From Pedobacter sp. PACM 27299 (GTDB taxonomy: Bacteria > Bacteroidota > Bacteroidia > Sphingobacteriales > Sphingobacteriaceae): 64,000 nucleotides of DNA. Where the stretch lies: NCBI RefSeq assembly GCF_001412655.1, contig NZ_CP012996.1:4278001-4342000 (forward strand), written 5' to 3'. The notes beneath the pieces were generated by a model. It was not told the origin of the DNA and did no database searches. It saw nothing but the letters and a program-made list of their open reading frames with translations. Made by a program: the position numbers and the translations under genes. Shown piece by piece: positions 55,505-62,826 of the stretch; the first letter of the stretch is position 1, and every line of letters begins with the position of its first letter.

Positions 55505-56905
55505 ATGTCATCACAAAGCCCAAGTCATTTCAGAGATCAGATCTCCACTTTAACCGACGACGGACAGCGCCGTAAATGGCTCTATCCGAAAGTCATTAAA
55601 GGTAAGTTATATCAGTACCGCTCTGTAGTCAGCTATTTTTTCCTGACCTTACTGTTTGCCGCCCCATTTATTAAATTAAATGGGGAGCAATTGGTGTTGT
55701 TGAATGTTTTAGAGCGGAAATTTGTATTCTTTGGGGTGATTTTCTGGCCCCAGGATTTTTACCTGTTTGTCTTGGCTTTACTGACCTTTATGGTATTTAT
55801 CGTCTTGTTCACAGTGGTTTTTGGCCGGGTATTCTGCGGATGGGCCTGTCCTCAGACGATTTTCCTGGAAATGGTATTCAGGAAGATAGAAATCTGGATA
55901 GAAGGCGATGCTAATAAACGGAAAAAGCTGGATGATGGCCCGCTAACCAGCGAGAAGTTTTTCAAAAAAGGATGGAAGCATTTTCTTTACTTATTGATTT
56001 CCTTCTTTATTGCCAACATCTTTCTCTCCTATTTAATCAGCTCAGATAGCCTGATCAAAATCATAACTGAACCGGTATCACAGCATTGGAGCGGATTCAT
56101 TTCGATCTGTGTATTTACCTTTGTTTTTTACCTGGTTTTCTCTAGAATGAGAGAGCTGGTTTGTACGGTAGTTTGCCCCTACGGACGTTTACAGGGCGTA
56201 TTACTCGACAACCAGAGTATCATTGTAGCTTATGATTACGAACGTGGGGAGCCACGTGAAAAGCGCGTAAAAGGAGTAGAAAACGCTGGCGGAGATTGTA
56301 TAGACTGTAAGCTTTGCGTACAGGTTTGCCCCACTGGAATAGACATCAGGAACGGGACGCAAATGGAATGCGTCAACTGCACCGCCTGTATTGATGCCTG
56401 TGATATGGTGATGGAAAAGATTGACCGCCCAACCCGTTTAGTCGGCTTCAAATCGGAGGATGAGATCAAAACGAAACAGCCTTTTAAACTGAACAAAAGA
56501 GTCTATGGCTACGCTGCTGTATTGGCATTGCTGATCGGCGTACTCTCCTATCTTTTGATCACGAGAACAGCCGTTAAAACCACCATCCTGCGTGCCAGTG
56601 GAACTTTGTATCAAATGAGAGATAAAGAAAAGGCGGTGAGCAATTTATTCAATGCAGAGCTGATCAATAAGACCAGCAAATCACTGAAATTTAAAATCGT
56701 ACCGGATGATCCAGAGGTGAAAATTCAGTACATTCAAAAACAAGATACCATTGCTTATGGTGGAGTGGCAAAATTGACGTTTTTTGTCATTATGCCGCAG
56801 AGAAAATTAAAAACATACAAATCAGATATTGGTTTTAAACTGGTGTCAGATGGCAAGGTGGTAGATACTTTTGAAACGACCTTCATCGCACCGCTTAATG
56901 ATTAA
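55505..56905 (+). CDS. ccoG: Cytochrome c oxidase accessory protein CcoG (polyferredoxin)
   Basis: 466 residues from ATG 55505 (MSSQSPSHFRDQ). Transmembrane helices frame the motifs CGWACPQTIFLE and CTVVCPYGRLQG; a ferredoxin part has CIDCKLCVQVCP and CVNCTACIDACD for two 4Fe-4S clusters. A C-terminal Ig-like domain follows. CcoG is implicated in Cu(II) reduction during cbb3 assembly. 1 bp after ccoP. Confidence 0.93.
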   Translation: MSSQSPSHFRDQISTLTDDGQRRKWLYPKVIKGKLYQYRSVVSYFFLTLLFAAPFIKLNGEQLVLLNVLERKFVFFGVIFWPQDFYLFVLALLTFMVFIVLFTVVFGRVFCGWACPQTIFLEMVFRKIEIWIEGDANKRKKLDDGPLTSEKFFKKGWKHFLYLLISFFIANIFLSYLISSDSLIKIITEPVSQHWSGFISICVFTFVFYLVFSRMRELVCTVVCPYGRLQGVLLDNQSIIVAYDYERGEPREKRVKGVENAGGDCIDCKLCVQVCPTGIDIRNGTQMECVNCTACIDACDMVMEKIDRPTRLVGFKSEDEIKTKQPFKLNKRVYGYAAVLALLIGVLSYLLITRTAVKTTILRASGTLYQMRDKEKAVSNLFNAELINKTSKSLKFKIVPDDPEVKIQYIQKQDTIAYGGVAKLTFFVIMPQRKLKTYKSDIGFKLVSDGKVVDTFETTFIAPLND

Positions 56906-57341
56906 AGAAATGAAATGGAACTGGGGAACGAAATTGGTAATTGGAATGGCTTGTTTTATGAGCTTCATCATCATCCTTGCGGTCAAGATGTTTAACAGCT
57001 CGCCCGATGCGCTGGTAGACAATGATTACTATGAGAAGGGGCTGGCTTATGACAAAGAGTACCACCTGAAAGAACAGGTAAAAACCGACCATGCCAAACC
57101 TGAGATCCAGGTAGGTACGGATGGAATTATCCTGACTTTTAAAGCCCCTGCTGAAGGAAAAGTAAACCTGGTCCGCACGGCAGATAAGCGGATGGATAAA
57201 ATGGTTCAAATCAATACAGATGAGCAGTACCGTGCTGCAATCCCTTTAACAGGGATTGCTAAAGGCCGCTGGAAACTGATCATCAACTGGAATAGTGCAG
57301 GTAAATCCTATTTGGATGAACAGGAGGTCATGGTAGAATGA
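56898..57341 (+). CDS. ccoH: FixH/CcoH family protein
   Basis: 147 residues from ATG 56898 (overlapping ccoG by 8 bp). An N-terminal helix (LVIGMACFMSFIIILAVKM), the conserved segment LVDNDYYEKGLAYD and a C-terminal beta domain (GRWKLIINWNSAGKSYL) are typical of FixH. It assists the assembly of cbb3 oxidase. The next gene overlaps by 4 bp. Confidence 0.9.
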   Translation: MIKEMKWNWGTKLVIGMACFMSFIIILAVKMFNSSPDALVDNDYYEKGLAYDKEYHLKEQVKTDHAKPEIQVGTDGIILTFKAPAEGKVNLVRTADKRMDKMVQINTDEQYRAAIPLTGIAKGRWKLIINWNSAGKSYLDEQEVMVE

Positions 57342-58024
57342 GCAACGAAAAGCTTGCCTTCATGATTGGATTGTTAGGGAGCGTACATTGCATTGGCATG
57401 TGCGGTCCCCTTGCCTTTGCTGTGCCCTCCTTAAAACAAGGATGGCTTTTTCTGGTATTGGACAAATTACTTTACCAGTTAGGGAGAATTGTTTCTTATT
57501 GTTTCTTAGGACTGGTGATTGGCTTAATCGGACAGCAATTATGGATGGCAGGCTTACAGCAGGTCATCAGTATTTTTAGCGGGATCCTGATTGTGATGGC
57601 TGCCTGCTCCAGGTTATTTAAGATTCAAATGCTTAAAAATACCCCTTCGGTATTCCTAAAACCCTTCCATCAGTTATTTGGCTATGCCTTAAAACACAAA
57701 GCCAATCATTTGATCATAGGCATCATCAACGGCTTTCTACCCTGTGGCTTCGTTTACCTGGCCATGGCAGGAGCTTTAAATACGGGCAGCTTAACCGGCT
57801 CTGCTATTTATATGTTCTGGTTTGGGTTAGGCACCCTCCCTCTCATGTTTATCGCCACACTCAGTATCGGTTTTACCGGTGCATTGGTCCGTAAAAAGAT
57901 CAACCGCGTGATTCCTTATTTTATGCTTTGTCTGGGAGTCTGGTTTATATTGAGAGGAATGGAATTAAACATTCCTTATTTAAGCCCGGCACCTGTTGAA
58001 CAAGGGGCTCCTGAATGTAGGTAA
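57338..58024 (+). CDS. SafE/UreH-like transmembrane protein of the cbb3 cluster
   Basis: 228 residues with six hydrophobic segments. The motif GSVHCIGMCGPLAFAV and the second half-motif GFLPCGFVYLAMAGA are typical of the sulfite exporter TauE/SafE-UreH-2 group found in fixGHIS clusters, where a metal (copper) delivery or homeostasis role is suspected. Start codon overlaps the ccoH stop. Confidence 0.84.
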   Translation: MSNEKLAFMIGLLGSVHCIGMCGPLAFAVPSLKQGWLFLVLDKLLYQLGRIVSYCFLGLVIGLIGQQLWMAGLQQVISIFSGILIVMAACSRLFKIQMLKNTPSVFLKPFHQLFGYALKHKANHLIIGIINGFLPCGFVYLAMAGALNTGSLTGSAIYMFWFGLGTLPLMFIATLSIGFTGALVRKKINRVIPYFMLCLGVWFILRGMELNIPYLSPAPVEQGAPECR

Positions 58025-58054
58025 TCCTTCAAATCATCGTAAATTACTACCCTC

Positions 58055-58459
58055 ATGACACTTACTCCTATAAAAAGAGATATTAAAGATCAGGAAGACA
58101 TCCGTTTTCTAGTGATTGAATTTTACAATAAAGCCCTCAGAGATGAAGTGATTGGGCCTGTATTTAAAGCGGCAAATTTCTCTTTAGAGGGGCATATTCC
58201 GGTAATGGTTACCTTCTGGGAAACCATCTTATTGGATGTGGTCACTTATAAAGGAAATCCTATGCTCAAGCACATTGCTTTAAATAAAGAAGTGCCTTTG
58301 CATGGGGAGCATTTTGACCGCTGGATGAAAATCTGGGAAGAAACCATCAGGGCTAATTTTGAAGGGCCTGTAGCGGATCAGGCGATCTCCAGGGCCTCTT
58401 CCATCGGACAATTGATGCAATATAAGATCAAACAGGCGACTGCTCCAAATGGCTTATAA
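58055..58459 (+). CDS. Group III truncated hemoglobin
   Basis: 134 residues. The proximal histidine is H86 in HGEHFDRWMKIW; the distal region has FYNKALRDEVIGPVF and the helix E/F segment FWETILLDVV. Group III truncated globins may buffer O2 or NO near the oxidase. 30 bp after the SafE-like gene, probably the last gene of the cco operon. Confidence 0.88.
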   Translation: MTLTPIKRDIKDQEDIRFLVIEFYNKALRDEVIGPVFKAANFSLEGHIPVMVTFWETILLDVVTYKGNPMLKHIALNKEVPLHGEHFDRWMKIWEETIRANFEGPVADQAISRASSIGQLMQYKIKQATAPNGL

Positions 58460-58465
58460 ACACAA

Positions 58466-58494
58466 ATTGGCGACCGTTTATCACGGTCACCAAT
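58466..58494. terminator. Hairpin between the globin and hemN genes
   Basis: ATTGG-C-GACCGT (58466-58477) pairs with ACGGTC-A-CCAAT (58483-58494), an 11-bp stem with one mismatch between convergent genes. No clear T-run. Confidence 0.45.
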
Positions 58495-58524
58495 ACTGAC
58501 ATTTGAGACGTAAAACTAATATTT

Positions 58525-59883
58525 TTATCCGGTGAGGCTGAACAGTTCCGTTTTCGGTTGATCTGCCCAGTATCTATAATCCAATGCCATGCAGATGTTT
58601 CTTAAAAACCGCTTGCCCAATGGCGTTACCCGCAAATGGTCTGTCGACAAGAACACCAATCCATCCAGTGCCAGCCAGCGCATGCGCTGTAAACCTTCAG
58701 AAAACTCCGGAGAATTCGCTTCCTCCTCTGTCCAGGAAGTATGTCCTTTACACATGATGTTCAAAATATGCTGACGGGTGATCCTATCTTCTTCATTTAG
58801 TAAATGGCCTTTTACCACAGGCAATCTACCTTCATTCACTATCGTTAAATATTCTTCCACCGTTTTCACATTCTGTGCAAATGCTGTCCAGGTATCACTT
58901 ATGGAAGATACTCCTAAACCAATCATTAACTGACTGTACTGATGGGTATAGCCCATGAAGTTCCGGTGCAGTTTTCCTTTAATTTCTGCCTCATACAAGC
59001 TGTCTGTAACCAATGTAAAATGGTCCATTCCCACATCCAGGTATCCTCCATCTTTTAATTTTTTACAGCCCAGTTCATACAGTTCCTGTTTTAACTTTTG
59101 AGAAGGAAGATCCAGCTCTGTATACCTTCTCTGTCCTGGTTTAACCCATGGAACATGCGCATAACTGTAAAAAGCAATCCGGTCTGGTTTCAATTGCAGT
59201 ACTGAATCCAGTGTATCTGAAAGCCCCTGGATCTGTTGGTGAGGGAGACCGTAAATGAGGTCGTAATTGATCGAGGTATAGCCTAAAGCCCTTGCTTTTA
59301 AGGTCACTTGTTCTACTTCTTCATAGGTTTGCACCCTATTGATCACCAGTTGCACATGCGGATCAAAATCCTGAATACCTAAACTTAATCTTTTGAAACC
59401 TAACTGGTTCAAAGTCATCAAATGTTCGTCGGTGGTATTTCCAGGATGTGCTTCAAAGCTAAATTCGGCTTCCTCATGCAGGTCAGCGTATTTTAGGATG
59501 CCTTCCATCAGCAGTTTTAAATTCGCTGCACTGAAAAAAGTAGGTGTGCCACCCCCCAAATGTAACTCCTTGATCAATGGGCGGGTTACAAATAGATTCA
59601 GGTACAATTGCCATTCCTTCAGTAAAGCCTCGATATAAGGCGATTCTACTTTATGATTTTTAGTGATCCTGGTATTACAGCCGCAATAAGTACATAAACT
59701 TTCACAAAAAGGAAGGTGGATATAAATGCTGATTCCTTCTTTGTCGTTACTTTCCCTAAAGGATTGCGTAACGGCTTTTTCCCAGTCCTTTACTGTAAAA
59801 TCTGTTGTTTTCCAATATGGAACGGTAGGATAACTGGTATAACGAGGGGCAGCAACATGATATTTCGAGATCAGATGATTCAT
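58525..59883 (-). CDS. hemN: Oxygen-independent coproporphyrinogen III oxidase HemN
   Basis: 452 residues with the radical-SAM motif CESLCTYCGC (CX3CX2C followed by Cys) and other HemN segments: VAAPRYTSYPTVPYW, LHLGGGTPTFFS, SLGIQDFDPHVQ, NYDLIYGLPHQ and a HemN C-terminal domain. It performs the anaerobic oxidative decarboxylation in heme synthesis, in keeping with the microaerobic genes around. Its start is 1 bp after the stop of the LDH-like gene. Confidence 0.95.
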   Translation of the reverse strand: MNHLISKYHVAAPRYTSYPTVPYWKTTDFTVKDWEKAVTQSFRESNDKEGISIYIHLPFCESLCTYCGCNTRITKNHKVESPYIEALLKEWQLYLNLFVTRPLIKELHLGGGTPTFFSAANLKLLMEGILKYADLHEEAEFSFEAHPGNTTDEHLMTLNQLGFKRLSLGIQDFDPHVQLVINRVQTYEEVEQVTLKARALGYTSINYDLIYGLPHQQIQGLSDTLDSVLQLKPDRIAFYSYAHVPWVKPGQRRYTELDLPSQKLKQELYELGCKKLKDGGYLDVGMDHFTLVTDSLYEAEIKGKLHRNFMGYTHQYSQLMIGLGVSSISDTWTAFAQNVKTVEEYLTIVNEGRLPVVKGHLLNEEDRITRQHILNIMCKGHTSWTEEEANSPEFSEGLQRMRWLALDGLVFLSTDHLRVTPLGKRFLRNICMALDYRYWADQPKTELFSLTG

Positions 59884-59884
59884 A

Positions 59885-60355
59885 CTAATGGTGATGAGGT
59901 TTACTACCTGGACGTATTAATGAATGCGCCTGATCGCAAGATCTGGAGCAAACACAAGCATTCCCTAAACACTTCTTTTGCTGCCATTTATCCAGATTAA
60001 CGATGGTTTCTACAGCCAATGCCATAGGCAATTCCTTTTCTGTAAGCGCTATTAATGCATCTAAAGGAACATTGGCAATCTTTATATTTCTAAGTGCAGC
60101 TGCTTCCTGATCGATATGACTGGTAGCGGTAGAGCGTGTCGCAATGAATTTCACCCCAAGATCCGCTAACCTGTTGATCACTTGTGCAGAAACATCATCT
60201 TCATTGAATACAATGACAGCTTCTTTCCCTGCGGCATAAGAAGCTGTCTCAGAACCCAAAGAATTGGATATCAATGTAATATCATGTTTTTTATTATTGG
60301 CAATGGCCAATGGTTCTTTCTCAAAAGACTTTATACTATATGCGACAACTCTCAT
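59885..60355 (-). CDS. Truncated D-lactate dehydrogenase-like protein with C-terminal Cys cluster
   Basis: 156 residues. The first about 100 residues align with the substrate domain start of D-2-hydroxyacid dehydrogenases (MRVVAYSIKSFEK, AVIVFNEDDVSAQVINRLADLGVKFIATRS, IKIANVP). The NAD-binding domain and catalytic residues are absent. Instead there is a short helix and a tail with C129-X4-C134-X-C136-X3-C140 and terminal HHH. The gene ends 1 bp before hemN, so it is not simply a decayed remnant: the two are translationally coupled. The Cys/His tail may hold metal or a cluster. Function unknown. Confidence 0.7.
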   Translation of the reverse strand: MRVVAYSIKSFEKEPLAIANNKKHDITLISNSLGSETASYAAGKEAVIVFNEDDVSAQVINRLADLGVKFIATRSTATSHIDQEAAALRNIKIANVPLDALIALTEKELPMALAVETIVNLDKWQQKKCLGNACVCSRSCDQAHSLIRPGSKPHHH

Positions 60356-60377
60356 GCTGGTTCGATTTATTAATAAT

Positions 60378-60385
60378 CAAAGTTA
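60378..60385 (-). promoter_or_regulatory. -7 element of the LDH-like/hemN promoter
   Basis: The minus strand reads TAACTTTG, a perfect TAnnTTTG. No TTTG is found at -33, which suggests dependence on an activator. Confidence 0.55.
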
Positions 60386-60407
60386 GCATGTAGTGGTAGC
60401 GGGGAGA

Positions 60408-60421
60408 ATGAGTTTAATCAA
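60408..60421. promoter_or_regulatory. FNR-like box upstream of the LDH-like/hemN operon
   Basis: The minus strand reads TTGATTAAACTCAT (TGA-N6-TCA core, a perfect left half). Its centre is 36.5 bp upstream of the end of the -7 element at 60378. Confidence 0.5.
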
Positions 60422-60439
60422 TTGAAAATATGATCCTCA

Positions 60440-61498
60440 TCAGTTTTTCATCTGCTGTAGTCTAAGCTGATCGAGCACAATGATCTGACTGCCTTTCCTT
60501 TCTATGATCCCTTCATCCTTAAAATCACTGAGGATCCTGCTCACCGTTTCAGTAGCCATTCCGGCCATTGCAGCAAGGTTATCACGGGAAACCCGAAGGA
60601 TCATTTCCGCATCCTGTACCTCCTGTTTACATAACCTGGCCAATACTTCGGCCATACGTTTTCTAACAGAATGGTAGGCCAATTGCAGTAATTGTTCCTC
60701 TTTATCCTGAAGGTTATTGGAGATCAATTGAATAAATTGTCGGGCTACATCAGGATAGCGATTGAGTAAATTATCCATTAAATCTTTTGGCAGCATGCAC
60801 ACCGTGCTATCTTCTACTGCCTCTGCTGTTTCTGCATAGGGTGCATTGAGCAGCAAAGAGGTAATGCCAAAATAGTCTTCTGAGCCATACATTCCGGTCA
60901 GCAACTCCCTTCCATCCTCACTTAACTTAAAAGTTTTCACCTTTCCATTCATGACCAGGTAAAGGCCTGAAACATTGTCGCCTTCATAATATACCACTTG
61001 TTTTTTCTTCACAGAGCGGACTTTTCTGGCAGCGATGATTTTCTCCAGCTCTTGTAAGCCGGAACTATTGCTGAACAATACACTCAGTTTTTCTAGCGAT
61101 TGGCTATAAAAAATCTGCTGTTTATCTCTTTTACTCAGTCTGCTTTCTATGGCATTTAACAATTCCACATCATCGAAAGGCTTTGTCAGGTAATCATCAG
61201 CACCCATTTCCATTCCCTTACGCATGTCAATGCGTTCTGCTTTTGCAGTCAGGAAAATAAAGGGTATGGTGGCTGTTTGTTCATTTTTATGGAGCAAATA
61301 CAATACGCCATAGCCGTCCAGCTCTGGCATCATGATGTCACATAAGATTACATCCGGCAATTCACTGATCGCCAGATCTACCCCTACCCGCCCATTAACG
61401 GCTTGTAATACTTCATAGTTTGCCAGTTCCAATATCTCGGCAGTACTTTCCCGAATGTCATCGTTATCTTCTATAATGAGTATCAGTGTCTTCTTCAT
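60440..61498 (-). CDS. Response regulator: CheY receiver fused to Crp/Fnr-type DNA-binding module
   Basis: 352 residues from ATG 61498. The receiver (1-120) has the phosphoacceptor D54 in LCDIMMPELDGYG and an acidic pocket (IIEDNDD). A cNMP-binding-like beta-roll follows (about 150-250: VRSVKKKQVVYYEGDNVSGLYLVMNGKVKTFKL), then a Crp-type helix-turn-helix (about 280-345: RVSRDNLAAMAGMATETVSRILSDFKDEGII). The N-terminal Cys residues of iron-sulfur FNR are absent, so oxygen control likely comes by phosphorylation. 7 bp after the kinase gene. Confidence 0.9.
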   Translation of the reverse strand: MKKTLILIIEDNDDIRESTAEILELANYEVLQAVNGRVGVDLAISELPDVILCDIMMPELDGYGVLYLLHKNEQTATIPFIFLTAKAERIDMRKGMEMGADDYLTKPFDDVELLNAIESRLSKRDKQQIFYSQSLEKLSVLFSNSSGLQELEKIIAARKVRSVKKKQVVYYEGDNVSGLYLVMNGKVKTFKLSEDGRELLTGMYGSEDYFGITSLLLNAPYAETAEAVEDSTVCMLPKDLMDNLLNRYPDVARQFIQLISNNLQDKEEQLLQLAYHSVRKRMAEVLARLCKQEVQDAEMILRVSRDNLAAMAGMATETVSRILSDFKDEGIIERKGSQIIVLDQLRLQQMKN

Positions 61499-61505
61499 TC
61501 GTAAC

Positions 61506-62690
61506 TTATTTATTAAAGGACAAAACAAATTTAGTCCCAGTGTGGAGTGTACTTTCAAAATACAGCTCGCCTCTCATCAGCGTTGCATAACGCAGTACGA
61601 TATTTAATCCTAGTCCTGTTCCGGGAATATTTCCGGTATTGTTTGCCCGGAAAAACGGCTGAAACAGGTGTTTATGGTCAGATTCAGGAATTCCTATTCC
61701 ATTGTCTTTTATCGTGACCATACATTGTGAATCTGTAATTTCTGTATTAAATTCAATAAAGGTGTTTTCGCCTGAATATTTGATGGCATTAGAGATCAGG
61801 TTGATCATGCAGTTTTTTAACAGGTTAAGGTCTAACAGCACGGTACTTTCCAGTCCGGTATGCTGATAAATGATATTCTGATCCTGTTTGGCCATCATCT
61901 GCATTTCTTCGGTGATCTCTTCGGAGAGTTTCACCAGGTCAAAAGCTGTAAAGGTAGGTTCTACTTTTCCTGCTTCCAGTCGTTCCAGCGACAAGAAATC
62001 ATTTAGTATTGTGGTGAGATTGCTGACCGCATTTTTGATCTTACTGACATGCTTTGTGATGTTTTTATTGTCGTAAGGTTCTGCATATTTATCAATTAGC
62101 GAGGCCGAAAGCTGCACTGAACTTAGGGGTGTTCTGAATTCATGGGAAGCCATAGACACAAACCGGCTTTTCAATTGATTGAGTTCCTTTTCTTTTTCAA
62201 GAGAAAGACTGACCTCTTCTTTGGCTTCACTTAAGGCCATCACTGTTTTTTTGAGTGATTTTGTACGCTCCTCTACGAGTTCTTCTAACTCCGCAGCATA
62301 TTCCCTCAGACGCTCTTCTGCTTCTTTTTCTTTGGAAAGATCATGTATAAATCCAGTGTAAATGATTCTATCTTCGTATTGCACCTCACTCACCGCCAAG
62401 CGAAAAGGAAAAGTACTCCGGTCTTTTCTCAGACCTTTTACTTCTCTGCCTTTTCCGATGATTCTTTTCTCACCAGTCGATTGATAACGGTGAATGTAAC
62501 CATCATGTCCGCTTCTATCAGGTTCAGGCATTAGGAATGAGATATTTTTTCCTTCCACTTCACCGATAGTATAGCCAAATAACCTTAATGCTGCTGGATT
62601 AAGACTTTCAATTTTGCCCCTGTCATCGATGGTAATAATTCCGTCAATTGCAGTTTCAATAATGGCCTTTAATAACCTCGCCTCTTCCAT
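61506..62690 (-). CDS. FixL-like PAS sensor histidine kinase
   Basis: 394 residues. The N-terminal PAS domain contains PDRSGHDGYIHRYQSTGEKR and GREVKGLRKD. By alignment with Bradyrhizobium FixL, H62 matches the heme-ligating His200, R68 matches Arg206 and R82 matches Arg220; the His214 position is Arg. A coiled-coil linker leads to HisKA (MASHEFRTPLSS) and HATPase_c with N box NLISNAIKYSG, DNGIGIP and GTGLGL. No membrane helix, so a soluble oxygen/redox sensor is likely. The downstream gene is its response regulator. Confidence 0.88.
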   Translation of the reverse strand: MEEARLLKAIIETAIDGIITIDDRGKIESLNPAALRLFGYTIGEVEGKNISFLMPEPDRSGHDGYIHRYQSTGEKRIIGKGREVKGLRKDRSTFPFRLAVSEVQYEDRIIYTGFIHDLSKEKEAEERLREYAAELEELVEERTKSLKKTVMALSEAKEEVSLSLEKEKELNQLKSRFVSMASHEFRTPLSSVQLSASLIDKYAEPYDNKNITKHVSKIKNAVSNLTTILNDFLSLERLEAGKVEPTFTAFDLVKLSEEITEEMQMMAKQDQNIIYQHTGLESTVLLDLNLLKNCMINLISNAIKYSGENTFIEFNTEITDSQCMVTIKDNGIGIPESDHKHLFQPFFRANNTGNIPGTGLGLNIVLRYATLMRGELYFESTLHTGTKFVLSFNK

Positions 62691-62703
62691 GTATTAATTT
62701 TTA

Positions 62704-62711
62704 CAAATATA
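62704..62711 (-). promoter_or_regulatory. -7 promoter element of the kinase/regulator operon
   Basis: The minus strand reads TATATTTG, a perfect TAnnTTTG, 13 nt ahead of the kinase start. No clear -33 element is seen. Confidence 0.5.
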
Positions 62712-62756
62712 ATGATAACGATTGCACTGGGCTAATAACCTCAATCATACAAAAGT

Positions 62757-62770
62757 GTGACTAATATCAT
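62757..62770. promoter_or_regulatory. FNR-like box upstream of the last gene
   Basis: GTGACTAATATCAT has the TGA-N6-TCA core with one mismatch from TGAT-N4-ATCA. The centre is 36.5 bp upstream of the end of the candidate -7 element TTCTTTTG (62793-62800), the same spacing as at the hemN operon. Confidence 0.45.
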
Positions 62771-62826
62771 GTTTTTAAATGTAAATAGTCAGTTCTTTTG
62801 CGATTCAAGTAAATTTTTCTCAGCAA

